NCBI GenBank assembly: GCA_004794785.1
Contig: SJOL01004744.1
Span: 124,001 to 188,000, forward strand
Length of the DNA stretch: 64,000 bases
Origin: Opisthorchis felineus
Taxonomy: Eukaryota; Platyhelminthes; Trematoda; Opisthorchiida; Opisthorchiidae
Direction of reading: 5' to 3'
The notes under the pieces were generated by a model that saw only the letters and a list, made by a program, of their open reading frames with translations, made no database searches and was not told the DNA's origin. Both the position numbers and the translations under genes were made by a program. Every line of letters starts with the position of its first letter. Position 1 is the stretch's first letter. Below, piece after piece: positions 1 to 11,595 of the stretch.

Positions 1-1555
1 TCGATACCAGTCCAATACTGACACATTCCTTCATTCAAACTAATCAGTGTTTTAACTATGTAGCAACGCTGAGCGCTAGAGAATTTCCAACTGAGCAGAC
101 TGTGTCACTCAGTTTTAATTTTGAGATGTTTTTATCCAAAGAACATGCGTTTCTTAAATGAGATCAGGCGTTTGATGGGTGAATTTTCACAGTCCACTAA
201 AAACGTAGTTTAAATTCATTGTGAAAGCAAAAAAAACTAGCTCGCCTTAGTGAAGCAATTTTTTCCTTTACATGGATTTAACTTAGGGGTAGGAAATCTG
301 GGTTGGTTTGTATAAGATCTAAGTTAATTAAAGATAAAAGTTTTTATGTGGATGTCTCTCCGCAAAGGACTCTCTTTATGGGTTGACTAAAAGTGTCCTT
401 TATTCGAAAATTACCTTTACAGAGTGAAGAAATCCGATATAAAAAGTCTAACCGACTACATCGGAATATATTCTACCAATGTGCTGTAAAACAGTAGAAT
501 AGTCCTGAGCTTTAACCCCTCCTTCCACCGAAATCACTATGTATACATTTTGTTCGCTTGAGTGGATGGCGACAAAACATAAGATGACAGTACAGAAATT
601 GAGATTAGGGTCCGGGCCGCATGCAAATGCTTTGTAAAATGAAACCACACTCAAACTGTTCAAACTCAGGCACTTTGAAACACTGGCTAGTCGGGTTGAT
701 GATCAGAGGATGCAATGACATAAGTGAGAAGCCGGTTAGTGGTCAAAGTTTAGCAACAGTTCTCAAGAAACACAATGGGCTGAAGTCTTCGAAAATGCCA
801 TGACTGCCCTAAGTTCAAGTGCTTTTTAACCGCCAAGCAAAGGATTATTACGTGCAGTATCTGCCTTACTCAGTCAAAGGATGCATTATATTTATGTCAG
901 TACGGTAGAGTCGTTAGAGCTAGGGTCTATACTGACTAACAATTGCAGCAAAACTGGTGACTTTATCCAAAAGATATGTATTCCAGAATGATCAGTGACC
1001 CACACTTTGACTTCAAAGGAAGGGCAATCGAAAACAGCTCTACAACATCTTGATATCATCGATGTAACAGTATTTGTTAAGCCATTAGGTTTACTGTTTT
1101 TGATAGCTTAGTTACGGACGCTTGTCCGGGTAAATCTGACTAACGGTATGGCGCAATTTTTTGGATGACTGAAACAGAGAAGCTGGATCCGAGTAACTCG
1201 AGGTAAATAGAAGAAGTTACAGTTGGTTCAGGCATTTAATTTATCTAAATGTTTGCTTTTGTGCGCTCATACGGTGTGCTCGAAAAATCTCTATTATTTC
1301 TGCGTGTCGTCAGAGTCCTAGTAAGCACCGAATCTAACAGACAAGTAGGTCGTGGACCGCAAAAATGAGGAGGACAATAATTCTTTGTAAATCAAGATCA
1401 GTTAGTCTTGTTGATACACTGACTATTGCACCTGATAACTTTAGTTGGTCCAGTGGAGGTGAAAATAAAACCCATGATGTCCAATAGAGATTTCATTCTG
1501 TCAATGAGGATAATCTATACTGGAAAGCCAAGAAGTCTTGTACAGATTTTTATCC
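1..1555. other. No gene recognised
   Basis: About 1.5 kb of AT-rich sequence with only short open frames of a length expected by chance on either strand. I see no splice-consistent exon chain, no repeat shared with the rest of the window and no RNA gene. It may be intron or intergenic sequence of the gene suggested at 2.2 kb. Confidence 0.5.
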
Positions 1556-1665
1556 TTGTTGAGAATCATCAACAGTGCTTATCCCACGAAACTCAGGGGG
1601 GTTTCGAACACGCAACCTTCCAGCCTGAACGCTTAACCGTTCGGCGACGAGCGGCTGATCAGCAG
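1556..1665 (-). mobile_element. tRNA-derived SINE, family A, head part
   Basis: On the minus strand this has the two internal pol III promoter boxes of a tRNA-derived SINE: an A-box region containing GCCGAACGGTTAAGC and a B box containing GTGTTCGAAAC. The head starts with CTGCTGATCAGC, a motif that recurs at other copies in the window. It is not a tRNA gene, because no 7-bp acceptor stem or proper anticodon arm can be drawn. It lies head to head with the next copy. Confidence 0.8.
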
Positions 1666-1739
1666 ATTGATTAGCTCTCACTATGTTCTGCTAAATGAGA
1701 GCTAGTTTTACTGCTGATCAGCCGCTCGTGGCCGAACGG
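1637..1739. repeat. Long palindrome formed by two SINE heads
   Basis: Bases 1637-1665 and 1711-1739 are reverse complements with 28 of 29 positions matching. The pairing continues inward, with mismatches, through 1666-1680 and 1696-1710 (shared AGCTCTCA / TGAGAGCT), leaving a loop of about 15 nt. Transcribed RNA would form a strong hairpin of about 44 bp. It arises from two family A SINEs inserted head to head. Confidence 0.85.
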
Positions 1740-1890
1740 CTAGGTGTTCAGCTGCTGGCCATGAGGTCGCGGATTCCAAACTCCCTGAGTTTGTTGAGGT
1801 GCGCACTACTGATGATTCCCAAAATGGACGATAAAGCTGTACAGGGCTTCTCAGTTTGTCAGCATAGACTGACTCCACTAATGGGACGCA
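1711..1890 (+). mobile_element. tRNA-derived SINE, family A
   Basis: Plus-strand copy beginning CTGCTGATCAGCCGC. It has an A-box-like GGCCGAACGGCTAGGTG and a decayed B box (GATTCCAAACTC instead of GGTTCGAANC). Downstream it carries the family A body, with the CAGCATAGACTGACT stretch also found near 33.43 kb and, inverted, near 13.0 and 23.96 kb. Confidence 0.75.
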
Positions 1891-2209
1891 ACCTCTTGAA
1901 TATTGTCAAATTTCCTGACAACAACATCACATCCCTTAATGCTGAGAAATTCAGAGTACATAAATCTCCGCCAAAATCCACTTATGAGTGCATTAATAAT
2001 CGACCAGTGAATAAGCAGCAAATGTTTCGAACAATGTAGTAAGAATGACAGAGTTATGGTGCATTCTAGTCTGCTTCAAAATGTGTAAAACAGAATAAAA
2101 CAGACAAACCGCTTAATGACATCGCACAATAAGATTATTAGGTCTTATACAGCGTCACCTGACCAGTGAAAACATAGTTTTCTGAGTTATGCTCAAGTTT
2201 CTCCTATAG

Positions 2210-2576
2210 GATCACAGTAACTTCGGTGGAGTTCTCAACAGTACTTCGAGTAAGGTGAGTGTGTTTGACCGACTGCATACTCCAATGAATGACGAGAGAG
2301 GTTAGCCTTGTGCCTGGTGGCAACCAAGGGATTAATGACGAGCTCACTGATCGAGGAAACAGAGTAGCGTACGAATTTGTCCTGGCAAATGTTCTTTATC
2401 TCGCATCGAAAGTTTTTCTGATATAACGGCAGGTTAGGTGGCTGATACAACACTTACCGGACAAAGATGACTTGGTAGTTTTGGCCAGCGACCATTGGGT
2501 CGCTCTTGCGCTGGATTCTATCTCATATTGTGGAGTAGACTGTGTTCGTCAAAAAACCACACCCAGTGTCCCTTAA
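2210..2576 (+). CDS. Possible lysyl hydroxylase (PLOD)-like glycosyltransferase exons
   Basis: Two candidate exons. The first, 2210-2254, is 45 nt (15 codons, phase 0), with acceptor TTTCTCCTATAG and donor GTGAGT. The second starts at 2433 after AACGGCAG and stays open for 47 codons to TAA at 2574. Joined in phase 0 they give K-VRWL followed by DKDDLVVL. This recalls the KVRWL...DREDMIIM stretch in the glycosyltransferase part of lysyl hydroxylases. However, the DxxD-type metal motif that should follow is not intact (ASDHWVA), so this is a divergent or decayed relative, or a chance match. A competing minus-strand exon with donor at 2445-2450 overlaps it. Confidence 0.27.
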
Positions 2577-3765
2577 CAGAACTGACGCAATATTTTCGAT
2601 GTGCACCACATATAGATATATTTTAGATCCTGTCCTATGTTCATCAGCTGATTTATCCTCTCGGCTGCGACCAAGTGTGGAAATCTATATGCAGTTGTAT
2701 CCCATCAGGAAACCTCCTGTGAATGAACCAACTCCACGGGGTGAGATAATTAAAGCCATAAGGAGGTTTTTTTGTGTTGTAATCCGTCTTGAGGAGATAG
2801 AGCCAGGTAGATGGAGAGGAAAAACTTCTGATTCTCTAAGAGACTGACTGACCGCCCAAGAGGAACCGCCACACTGAAAGCGCCCTACAGTGTTCACTTA
2901 GATTTATAATTACCCTTCACGTTAAATGGTTGATATCATAAGTGATGCTGACACACACATAAATGAGTTATCCTTGACTACTTTTCACCTGAATGGGAGG
3001 TTAACCAGAACCAAATAAGTGCATATGTAGATACGCGGTTTCAGTGCATATCTAAGGGCAATAGGGTTTGGAAAGTGGCTAAGGTAACTCACGGTAAGCC
3101 GATGCCTATTAAGATACCCTTTAGGATCCGGCAGGGCAATAGAATAGTTGTAAAATAATAATAATTTGGGCAAGTGTCACAGAAGCAATTGTTTGAAATG
3201 GTGTAATTTCAGATGCTGCTGAGCTTTAATCAAATTCACCAAGCAGCATTATATGTCTCAAACCCATATTTTTGGTTATCCATCTAATTTGGATTGACTC
3301 TTCCAGCTGAAGCGAAATATTACTTGTTGCACCCATATAGGCTACCCAGACGACTCATATATGAGTAAAATTACATTCTTTCGATGCGGGCGGCATAAGA
3401 TGCGGTTCAGAACAGCCAGTATTCCTGGGAGGAGATACCCCTAATCATGACAAATTTTCGCTTTACTTGAAGAAGTTTCTTGGACGATTTTTGGCCCCTA
3501 ATGATGCTCGCTCAAATCCTATGATGTGGTTGATGTGAAATTGTTGTTCCCCTCGTAGAATGGTCGAGAACATTAAACGTGACTTAGAAATTTATAAGTC
3601 AGAAGAAATTTCATAAGGTCTTTTTCCATTTGGTGAACAAGTGCTTAAGACAAAAATTCAGCTAGACTTGAGAAACTGCTCCCAAACGAAGCCTGTCCCT
3701 TCTGAGCTGGCCCTCAGAACAGATTTGAGCTTTGTATTTGAGCTTATAGTATGATATTAATGTAG

Positions 3766-4097
3766 GTACCACGTGGAATCACAGCATATCACACATGACA
3801 CAAATGTCTGGTGCCCAGTTCTATGTGGTAAGTTCACATAATCGAAGGCCTAATAGAAGGCAAGCAAAGGAATCAGAAAATAGTCTTTTAGAAGAGGAGG
3901 GCTGTAACTGTGAAAGCTTTGCAACTTTCAGAGGGATTATTCAAGTTTCTCAGACATTGACAGACCAGATTGTCAAAACGTCTCTAAAAAATGAGACAAA
4001 CATGAATAAAAACTCACCAAATAACAAGACAGTGTATGTCATTGTGACCAAGCCACTGCTTTCTTCCGGCTCCGTAAGACAGCCCAGTTCATCATGA
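3766..4097 (+). CDS. Unrecognised two-exon model
   Basis: Exon 3766-3827 (62 nt, enters in phase 1, leaves in phase 0) is bounded by AATGTAG and a perfect GTAAGT donor, and reads TTWNHSISHM and onward. The second exon starts at 3954 after AAGTTTCTCAG and stays open in the same frame to TGA at 4095. It is rich in Asn, Lys and Ser with a possible N-glycosylation site (NKT). A further donor GTAAGA lies at about 4069, so the exon may end there. No domain is recognised and upstream exons are not identified. Confidence 0.3.
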
Positions 4098-4814
4098 CGC
4101 AGAAATGAATTTAAGTGACTTGTATTCCGTCCAAGTTATTCTCGTTGGTTAATTCACTGGAAGCCAATCAGATTTACCAAAATTATTGAGGTTAATAGTG
4201 ATTAAGCATGGGCACGAAGACTGTCGTGTGTTCACAAATAGTCACGCTTCGCACCTAAATCAGTAAAAGGTTTCTGGGAATAAATATTTAGCTTGAATCA
4301 CTCGAAAGGATAATCACTCCGAGTTTGTCACTGTCCACTTAATCGAAACATGTGATTTCATAAAGCAACCCAGCCATCTTTATTAAACCAATATTTAAAA
4401 AAACTATTCAGAGAAAAAAAATAGTTAAGGATAAAGGTGGCATGGCGATTTCTCCTTGGTTGAAACATACTAACTGATAAGTATGCGGGTAACTTTGTGG
4501 TTTATGGGGTTCCAATATTTTTAAGCCTACTTTACTGCGAACTATTTGGTTTTAATATGTATTACGAGCTATTCGCGAATAACAAATGAGGAAACGCTTC
4601 GACGTTTTACTTCAGCACATGTGGAATTGCGATTTGCCGCAAAAGACAAAAGTGAAGGTAGTTTTCAGTTTACTTGAAAGTAGGATGGTAGGCTTCGGAG
4701 GCGGGTATGTCGAAAAGCCTTATAGTTAGTACGCCAGCTTTTTAATTTTTCAAGTTGAACTTTGTTTTTTTTTCAGTAGGGTTATTCCACGCTTAAAGGC
4801 TGAAGAGCACTCTA

Positions 4815-4935
4815 TAGCCCTTTCATGCTTATCTGGAATCATCAACACTGCGCATTGGACGAAACATGCAACCTCTGTTCCAGTAGTTTGAACGTTTCGA
4901 CCAGAGTAGGCTGGTCAGCAGCGTAGCAAACTCAC
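4815..4935 (-). mobile_element. tRNA-derived SINE, family A, decayed
   Basis: Minus-strand relative of the copies at 1.6 kb. It keeps the GAATCATCAACACTG segment, a degenerate B-box region (GTTGCATGTTTCGTCC on the minus strand) and the head reading GCTGCTGACCAGCC with the A-box area. Point mutations have destroyed the TTCGAA core. Confidence 0.6.
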
Positions 4936-6360
4936 ACTTAGACGAGATATTTTTATTTAATTTTAAGTTTGATTTTAACTGATGTGAAATACAATATTTG
5001 TGCAAAAGATATTCTGATTGTAGGTATGTGCATTATCTCAAGCATCCTGAGAAAAAATGACTACCTAAAGAATTTTATGCTGGAACACACGATACGACCG
5101 ACGATAATTTGTGCGAACAAATGCACACGAAATTGCTGAAGTGGTCGCAATTTGACCATAGCAGTTGGGATTACGTGAAGGAATGGATCCTGCCATTGCC
5201 AACCAGCCGCCCACGTCTGCAAACTCAATGCCTTTTCGATTGGTAACCTTCTTGTAATGACCCATACTACTGACCAATTATTTTGCACTTTTTCTGTCAA
5301 ATTATTTCCCTATAATATTTACGGCGTGTGTTTCCAGGGAGAAAAACTGCATTCAAATATATCCTTGTTTGCTATTCTAGGACAACAAGTTTGGTAAATC
5401 CTATGTCTGATGAAATACGTTGGGTGTTTAGTTTCTCTGGGGGGACCAACAAGAAATGTGGTCACCGGGGGAGAGGACAAAGTGGTGTATCCCTAATTCA
5501 TTCTTCTGTGTATTTCTGTATTTCTATCAAAGATGAGGCTTGGTTACCTCGACGTCAACCTTTTTATCAGCAGTTCATCTGTATGAAACAAAAGTGGGAA
5601 CGCTTTTGTCCTGACAATGTCACGAAGTCACGCAATATTTCATAGCAGCAAGTGCCATATAGACATCTTACAGAGACTGTTAGGCTTTTCAAACACGACG
5701 TGAATTTTTTCTCCGTATTTAAGATAACCTATTCTTATTCTGCGCATATCTCGCGGCATATTTTGGTTGGTAAAACTACTAGTCTATAATTTTTAACTTA
5801 GGCACTTCGAGATTCCGGTTAAGTTATGTGCATGAGTTGTGGACCGGAAAAGTTTTTTATGGAGGTATTTGGTTTTAGTTTTAGGTCGTAAACTTCAGTA
5901 TTGTAGTACGATAAGTCCTTAAGCGTTTTTAACATGTGCTTGCTGCGATCAGGTTAAGTTTGACAATTGAAATTAGAGTGGTGTTCAAGTAAATGCTTAA
6001 AATGTGAGTTTACGTAGGACATAAGGTTGGCAGAAACTCGGTGACTGCTTTATCTTGATGAGCACCAAGAAGGATGAAACCATTTGAGGGCAGTCAAATA
6101 GATTTTAGCAAGCATATGAGTAGTATGTTCCGTCTAGACAATCGGTTAGTTTGTTTAATTATATCAGCTATTTAAACCAATAAACGTTGTACAAAATTTC
6201 TGCCTTGTTATGTACTTGAAATTTCTTACCCTTGAAAAAAGTGTGTCGTGGAAATTATTGGTCCTAGTTTCAAGTTGACGACTTCACTATCATAGGACGA
6301 TAGGTCGTTCAGAATTTTTGTCATTTAGTTGCCCATGTTTGCTTGTTTTGCCATGCTGCA
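4936..6360. other. No gene recognised
   Basis: About 1.4 kb without a convincing gene. Overlapping minus-strand open frames of 70-79 codons lie at 5.06-5.30 kb and a plus-strand frame of 105 codons at 5.33-5.65 kb. None has splice sites in matching phase and all are within the range expected by chance. Confidence 0.4.
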
Positions 6361-6567
6361 GAAGAAATCAGGTGCGGGAACAAAAGAGACCTAAATATTA
6401 CAATCTGTGGTGATTTGCAAGATTCCCTACGTACTTCTGCGTCATCGGCCAAACCAAACGGTGGTGGTGTGGTATTTAATACTTGCAGACTTACGGATAC
6501 ATACAGAATTTTACACGTGTGGGATTTGCTGGAATTAGCCCTGATTGTGGTACTAGAAAAGCAATGA
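6361..6567 (+). pseudogene. Possible LINE endonuclease fragment
   Basis: An open frame following ATGCTGCAG (68 codons to TGA) contains ICGDLQDS and, about 25 residues later, NTCRLTDTYRILH. The order GDxx...LxDTYRxxH resembles the C-terminal half of the apurinic-type endonuclease of non-LTR retrotransposons, where the conserved GDFN and DTWRxxHP blocks have similar spacing. The trailing part does not continue with the expected YTW block, so this would be a short decayed piece. No reverse transcriptase follows. Confidence 0.33.
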
Positions 6568-8964
6568 TCAAAGTGTTAAGTTTATTCAGGCAACCTTAGA
6601 GCATAATTATGCTAGTTTACCACTTCATTCTTTGCCATTCACAGCAATTTCTTTCAGCACTAAGCATATTTAAGAGTTTGGAACTCCAAAAGGCTTTCAA
6701 GTATGCACAAGTATGAGATGAAAAACTCGTTCTTGTGAACTTTTTGACAGGGGAATGCTGCAGGAAAGAAAAGCTGGCCGGGAAGTGCCCATTAATGTTT
6801 TACTCTTAATGCAATTTATGGAAAACCTAAAACTCAACCAAAGTTGAGCAACGGAGGAATGTTTTAGCCAAGTCAAGACAGTGTTTTGTTCGTTGGGAGG
6901 TGGGGGCAATGGTTCAGCCTAGTAGAAGCATGGAAAAGGGAAAAATCATGCAAAACTTATAGGTATATAGAGTCTATCCAGCTAGTAGCCGTGGCTCGGC
7001 TTTCACCTAAAGGGCCTACTAATAACCAAGTACTGGGGGTGGAGCTATTGAAGGAAAGATTAATGAAAAGTCCCAGTAGGGGCAGAGTTTGAATTTTGAC
7101 TGTGTATGAGAAGATGAAGCTGCTGTATATGCACAAAGAGGCAGGAATTTTCTGACCTCCGAATGTTTCTTCACGTAAAGGGGCTTGCACACCATTTGGT
7201 CAATAAGGCCAACCATGGCCACGCCATGGCAGCCGGAAAAACACAAGAGAACAGTTAACTCACTGTGGGAGGGCACATGAAGTTAGGTCCTCAGGCTCAG
7301 GATCTGAGGTGTGTTAAGCATTCTACGGGCGACCGTAAAGCGCTAGTCTTCGGACTTCGGCAAAAGTGGTCTCAATACCAGTGCTTTATTTTGCCCTACC
7401 TGAGACGGTTAGCTCTAATTACTACAACGCGGAAGATCTTGGAGTGAAAAACTAGTATACAGTGAGGGGAAGGAGATTACAAACCAAACAGCCGTATACT
7501 TTTCTTTAAACGAGACAGGATCCTACTTCAAGCCATTGTCTGGCCAGTAGATTCACATAAACTTCCGGTACGTCACATCTGCGGCCAAGCACAACATTAT
7601 CAGCATATTTACACTGGAGAAAAACAAATGGAGATTGGTCCGCTACTGGCATGCAACGAATGGAAAAAGGGAGAAAAGCTGGCTCTTCACAGTCATTGGG
7701 CACACAGAACTTTGAAGCTCAGGCTTGCAGCTTGAAATAGTTTTTGGGAAGTCGGACGGGACTTACCTGGTCGCCATCTTTGAAGAGAAGTTGTAACAAC
7801 ACATTTTTCGGCGCTACATAACGCAGTGCAGCAGTGCGAGAATAGAAACTGAGTCATTTTATTGTTACCGTATCAGAGACGATCTCCTACAGACAGAGCA
7901 CTCACCAGTTCCTTGAGAACGTTATTGCAAACAATCAGCAATGTGGGCGTTAGGAGATAAAAGCCGCCCGATTTTCCAGCCTTGAGCGCTAGAATTCGCT
8001 TGTGCACAATGTCACCAGTACCACTGACAATGAGTTTAGACCTTTCAGAACAAACAAAGGCAGGGAATTGTTCCAGAAAGTTGGCGATTAAGTCTGCCTG
8101 GGTCACTGTCAAGCAAACAATGCTATCACGTAGCTGTTTTAAGGAATTCCCCATCTTGTGACAACTTTTATTGCCACGTGGCATTTGAACTTTTATTTCT
8201 TTCAGAAGGCCGATAGCTCCTTTGCTCCTTTCAAATGGCTTCTTAAATCAGTGTAGCCTCTTTTCTGGCATGCTATTCTTTTCGTGTCTCGAGGCTACTG
8301 GAAAGGCGGTGGCAAATCTATCAGCTCTTATATAAAGGGCCTCTGAAGTAAAACACAAAGCAAAACTGAATTTGAGATAACCGGTCAAGTGCCCACAATA
8401 ATTCAAAGGATTGCAGCTGGAGACACTCGATGTTTGAAGATATAATATTTAGTTGGCCGATGTCTCCCTGTATACAATTTCTACGCTTTAACACCTTAAA
8501 GGCTTCCATTTGAGTTGCCTCTGGAGAAACGGTCAGAATCCAATAAGGTGAAGGAGGCACCCTCGTGTGGCTGAAATACCTTTATTATTTACGGAAACAT
8601 GAACAGATTATGCACGGGGTATTGTTCGGAAGGTATACTATTAACGAACTAAAGATACACGAGAAAGAAACAAGTAAACTGGTTAGGATCACCTGAAAGA
8701 GTACGAAGATACCAGTCCAAATAAGAAATTTATGTGCAGGGTCAGAATTAGTACACAATAAATAAAAGCAGTAGTGCTGGAGGAACAGACCGATAACTTC
8801 CCGGAAAAGTCTTTTGAAAGAAAGTTGAACAGAACATACGGATACAATGTTACTTCTTATATAGATGAAAAGATTACAATATATATAAGGGGGCCTTCAC
8901 AACGGTCAGCTTGAAACAGACTGTGACTATAGAGGAAAATGTTGGTAGTTCAGGTAGCGTAGAT
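6568..8964. other. No gene safely called
   Basis: About 2.4 kb. A minus-strand frame at 7.87-8.18 kb (about 100 codons) ends at a good GTGAGT donor, and a minus-strand frame at 7.51-7.70 kb follows TTTTTCTCCAG. They hint at a minus-strand gene, but the segment between them could not be joined in phase. I see no repeats shared with the rest of the window. Confidence 0.35.
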
Positions 8965-9120
8965 GGTCGTTGGTTTGTTCGCTGAGCTGGTGGTTTTGCC
9001 AACCACTAACCCATCGCTACGCACCACTCTGCCCCCTAACAACACACTGATGATGTCACCTTGACTGGTGATGAAACGTCTGCAATCAAATTGCCCAGTT
9101 CAGTGAACAAACCAACGACC
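8965..9120 (+). mobile_element. Small ribozyme-bearing element with terminal inverted repeats
   Basis: Bases 8965-8990 and 9095-9120 are inverted repeats starting GGTCGTTGGTTTGTTC, with two mismatches in 26. They enclose a hammerhead-like motif at 9044-9083. The right half (GATGTCACC, GGTGATGAAACGT, TTGCCCAG, CAACCAACGACC types) is clearly related to the arms of the 51.5 kb foldback element. It looks like a non-autonomous unit mobilised by a Penelope-like element (inference). Confidence 0.75.
9044..9083 (+). ncRNA. Hammerhead-like ribozyme motif 1
   Basis: The core box CTGATGA (9047-9053) is followed by a hairpin TCACC-TTGACT-GGTGA (9056-9071) and the second core box GAAAC (9073-9077). GTC then provides a potential cleavage site after 9080, with a two-base stem III (AC/GT) as in minimal retroelement hammerheads. 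Stem I would pair ACA before the first box with TGC after the cleavage site, with one mismatch. One extra base sits at the foot of stem II. Activity is not implied by sequence alone. Confidence 0.6.
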
Positions 9121-9775
9121 AGGATGTGACTAGTACGTTGGGCGATTTCAAGGTCGTTGTCAGCATTCAGTTATCTCAAACGAGCGTAATGATGAACTCC
9201 ACGATCAAACTGTTGGGCAATGTTGCTTACTTTTCCAAGCACCGATCAACTTTACCAAAAATCGTTGATGGCAACTGCATTTCATTCGTGTTTTTTCTAT
9301 GAGGCTGCCAACCAACAGATACGATGCTTTCTATTGTACTTATAATGGCCCGATTTTAACGAGATGTTATGTGATGGTCAATTTTATCCAAAGAAATGAG
9401 AAAGCTAATGAGGATTGGAGCTAAAGATCTGTACAGTCAGCTTGGAAACCGTCTGGAGACAGCGTTCTACAGCATAATCCGTCATTTCAGTAAAATTTCA
9501 CATTTAGAACTACGACCGGTTTTCAAGGCTACAATAGCAGAGCTAGTCAAAAGTCGTTCTTCACACGGAATTTCTTCCCCCTGGGTGAGCAATGTAGGTA
9601 TTCATTTTTACGTGTTTCACTGATGCAACAACAGAACATGCTTTTTTCAAAAATTACTGAAAGGTAAAGTAACACCCTACTACCCATAAAATGAAGCTAG
9701 TTTGCCTTTTTGTTACCCTCTCCTTAGGTTTCCGTGGTAACATGGCCCGAAATGCGACTCCGTTAGGATAGGCGA

Positions 9776-10163
9776 CTAAAACAACTTTTGTTCATTATCC
9801 TGTATGAGCCAGGTGGTTTGAAGTAGCCGAATCATTCAAGCATGCCCTGCTGCTTTACAAGTGTCGGTGTAGTTGTTTTGTTGTGGGACTTACAGCATCG
9901 TGTCCAACACTAACGTAGTGTCCCGCAAAAAACGTTACGTGTCTCTCGGGGAGTTTATTGTCATTATAAACTATGGGTACCTCTGCCAACAGTTGCTAAT
10001 TCCTCGTGGACCCGTGGTTGATCTTGAATGATTATGTTATTGAAAGTAGCTTTGTTTAAAACATTGTAATGTATATATTTCCTTGAAACAATACACCTAT
10101 AACAAGCGGGATGATTGGGACCGTTCCACAGGAATTTGTAGGACTTTGTGCGTTTTGTTTCAT
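9776..10163 (-). CDS. Small unrecognised three-exon model (59 codons)
   Basis: Minus-strand chain with agreeing phases. Exon 1, 10163-10097, starts with ATG (MKQNAQSPTN...), 22 codons plus one base, donor GTGTAT. Exon 2, 9982-9894, follows GTTGGCAG, reads VPIVYNDNKLPERHV and onward, and ends at a perfect GTAAGT. Exon 3, 9799-9776, follows CTCATACAG and encodes DNEQKLF and a stop. Introns are 114 and 94 nt. There is no signal peptide or known domain. The small size means a chance chain cannot be excluded. Confidence 0.33.
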
Positions 10164-10199
10164 GTGACAAATCGTTAGCGTACAGAGAAGTAAGTAGAG

Positions 10200-11595
10200 T
10201 AGACTAGGTATCTTTAAATAAAGATATAACAGTGGGTGTCCACTAACCCTACAACATCAAGGATTTGGCTCAGTACCACGTTTATAAGTTTGAAATTGGA
10301 ATAAATTATTTCACAATTTGGGTGATATTGAAAGGCTATGGATAGGCCGCCTTTTTTGGAGGGAAATAACGTGGGTGTTAAGCTTATTCTTAACGCGATT
10401 GCTGACTGTGGTCAGATCAGCAAAAGCTGTGCCACACCGGTGCCTTCATCTTTATTGTAGCTCATCAAGTGGACACGAAATATTCACACACTCGATTCTA
10501 TCAGTAGTAATTTCAGAGTGTTATTTCTGGGCTATTCATCCGACAAAAATTTTACACATTTTCAGACGTGGTTCTTGTCCCAACCAGCTGTTGACCTGCT
10601 CAGTCAGCTGATTACTGGTGATTAGTTAGAATGTTCGATATGATTACATGTGACACATGTCCAGTCATCCTCCAGGATTCACGGGAACTTCTGACCATTC
10701 TCAAATAGTTAACTGGATGTCTGAAACCAAATTCTACACCTAAATGGAACGCACTTGTTAAGTGGACTGGGAGAATAACGCGTGGTTCGTAAGTAAGTGA
10801 GTCACGTGCCCGACCCTTCCACTCTAATGCGATGAGTTTCAAAGGTCCACAATTTTCGTATATTTAAGGTTTTCTAGATCCATCCACATACGCCCAGCAT
10901 CTGTAAATTACGGATGCCAACCACACATACCGCTCAGAAATTCAGTTACATGGACCTGCGAACACAGTTGCGGTAGAACTCCAAAGACTTCCGTATAAGA
11001 ATCGAATTTTTGATGGACTTGGAGTTGAAATGCTCTAAGGAATAAGAATAGGTGGATCAACCCATGAAATTTCACATGGGTTCGCGGTGCATCATATGAT
11101 TCATAGCCTTAAGAAAGACGCGTGCTGGGACACAATAACAGGGCCGATTGTAGACCGGTGTGTTACATTGCTGATGGGGAAGGATATAGTTGGGATATCT
11201 TTTTCAAGATGACAGCAAACGTCTACTCGAGTGGCATCGACACGGACTGTCCAAATATCATAGCGTCTTGTGTTTTTATTTCTCGTCATATTTCTGTCCA
11301 AACCGATTCGTTCATCTGCACAGGGTCGGCGAACTTATAAAATCTTACGAATAGAAAAAGGGTCATTCCAATGTATCAACAACCTAAACTGAAGATTTAA
11401 GTGGCATAAACCAGTTACTCTACAAGCGCAGGTTATTGAAGCGGGATGTTTTCATTGTAGAATTTTCGCATATTTTTTGTGTCGCCTAAAGTGGGCTACT
11501 AGGCAAATTATTCCAAACATGGCGCATGGATTTTCTGAGATGTTTCTGAATCGCTCGGTGTGGTCACCACATCACACAAGACTGGCTAATGGTCC
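10200..11595. other. No gene recognised
   Basis: About 1.4 kb. Open frames on both strands at 10.3-10.8 and 11.1-11.3 kb are of chance length and overlap each other. No splice-consistent chain and no repeat was seen. Confidence 0.45.

Noticed and set aside
2708..2769. Hairpin from AAACCTCCT and AGGAGGTTT as a bacterial-type terminator
   Set aside because: A 9-bp stem with a 44-nt loop and a T run occurs easily by chance, and the sequence is eukaryotic.
7506..8184. Three-exon minus-strand gene with a PH-like segment (LIVSGTGDIVHKRIL...)
   Set aside because: The frames look protein-like and some splice sites are good, but on recount the middle exon enters in a phase that does not match its neighbours, so the chain fails.
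10142..10189. 48-nt plus-strand exon between TTTGTAG and GTAAGT
   Set aside because: It overlaps the better-supported minus-strand model at 9.78-10.16 kb and has no partner exons.
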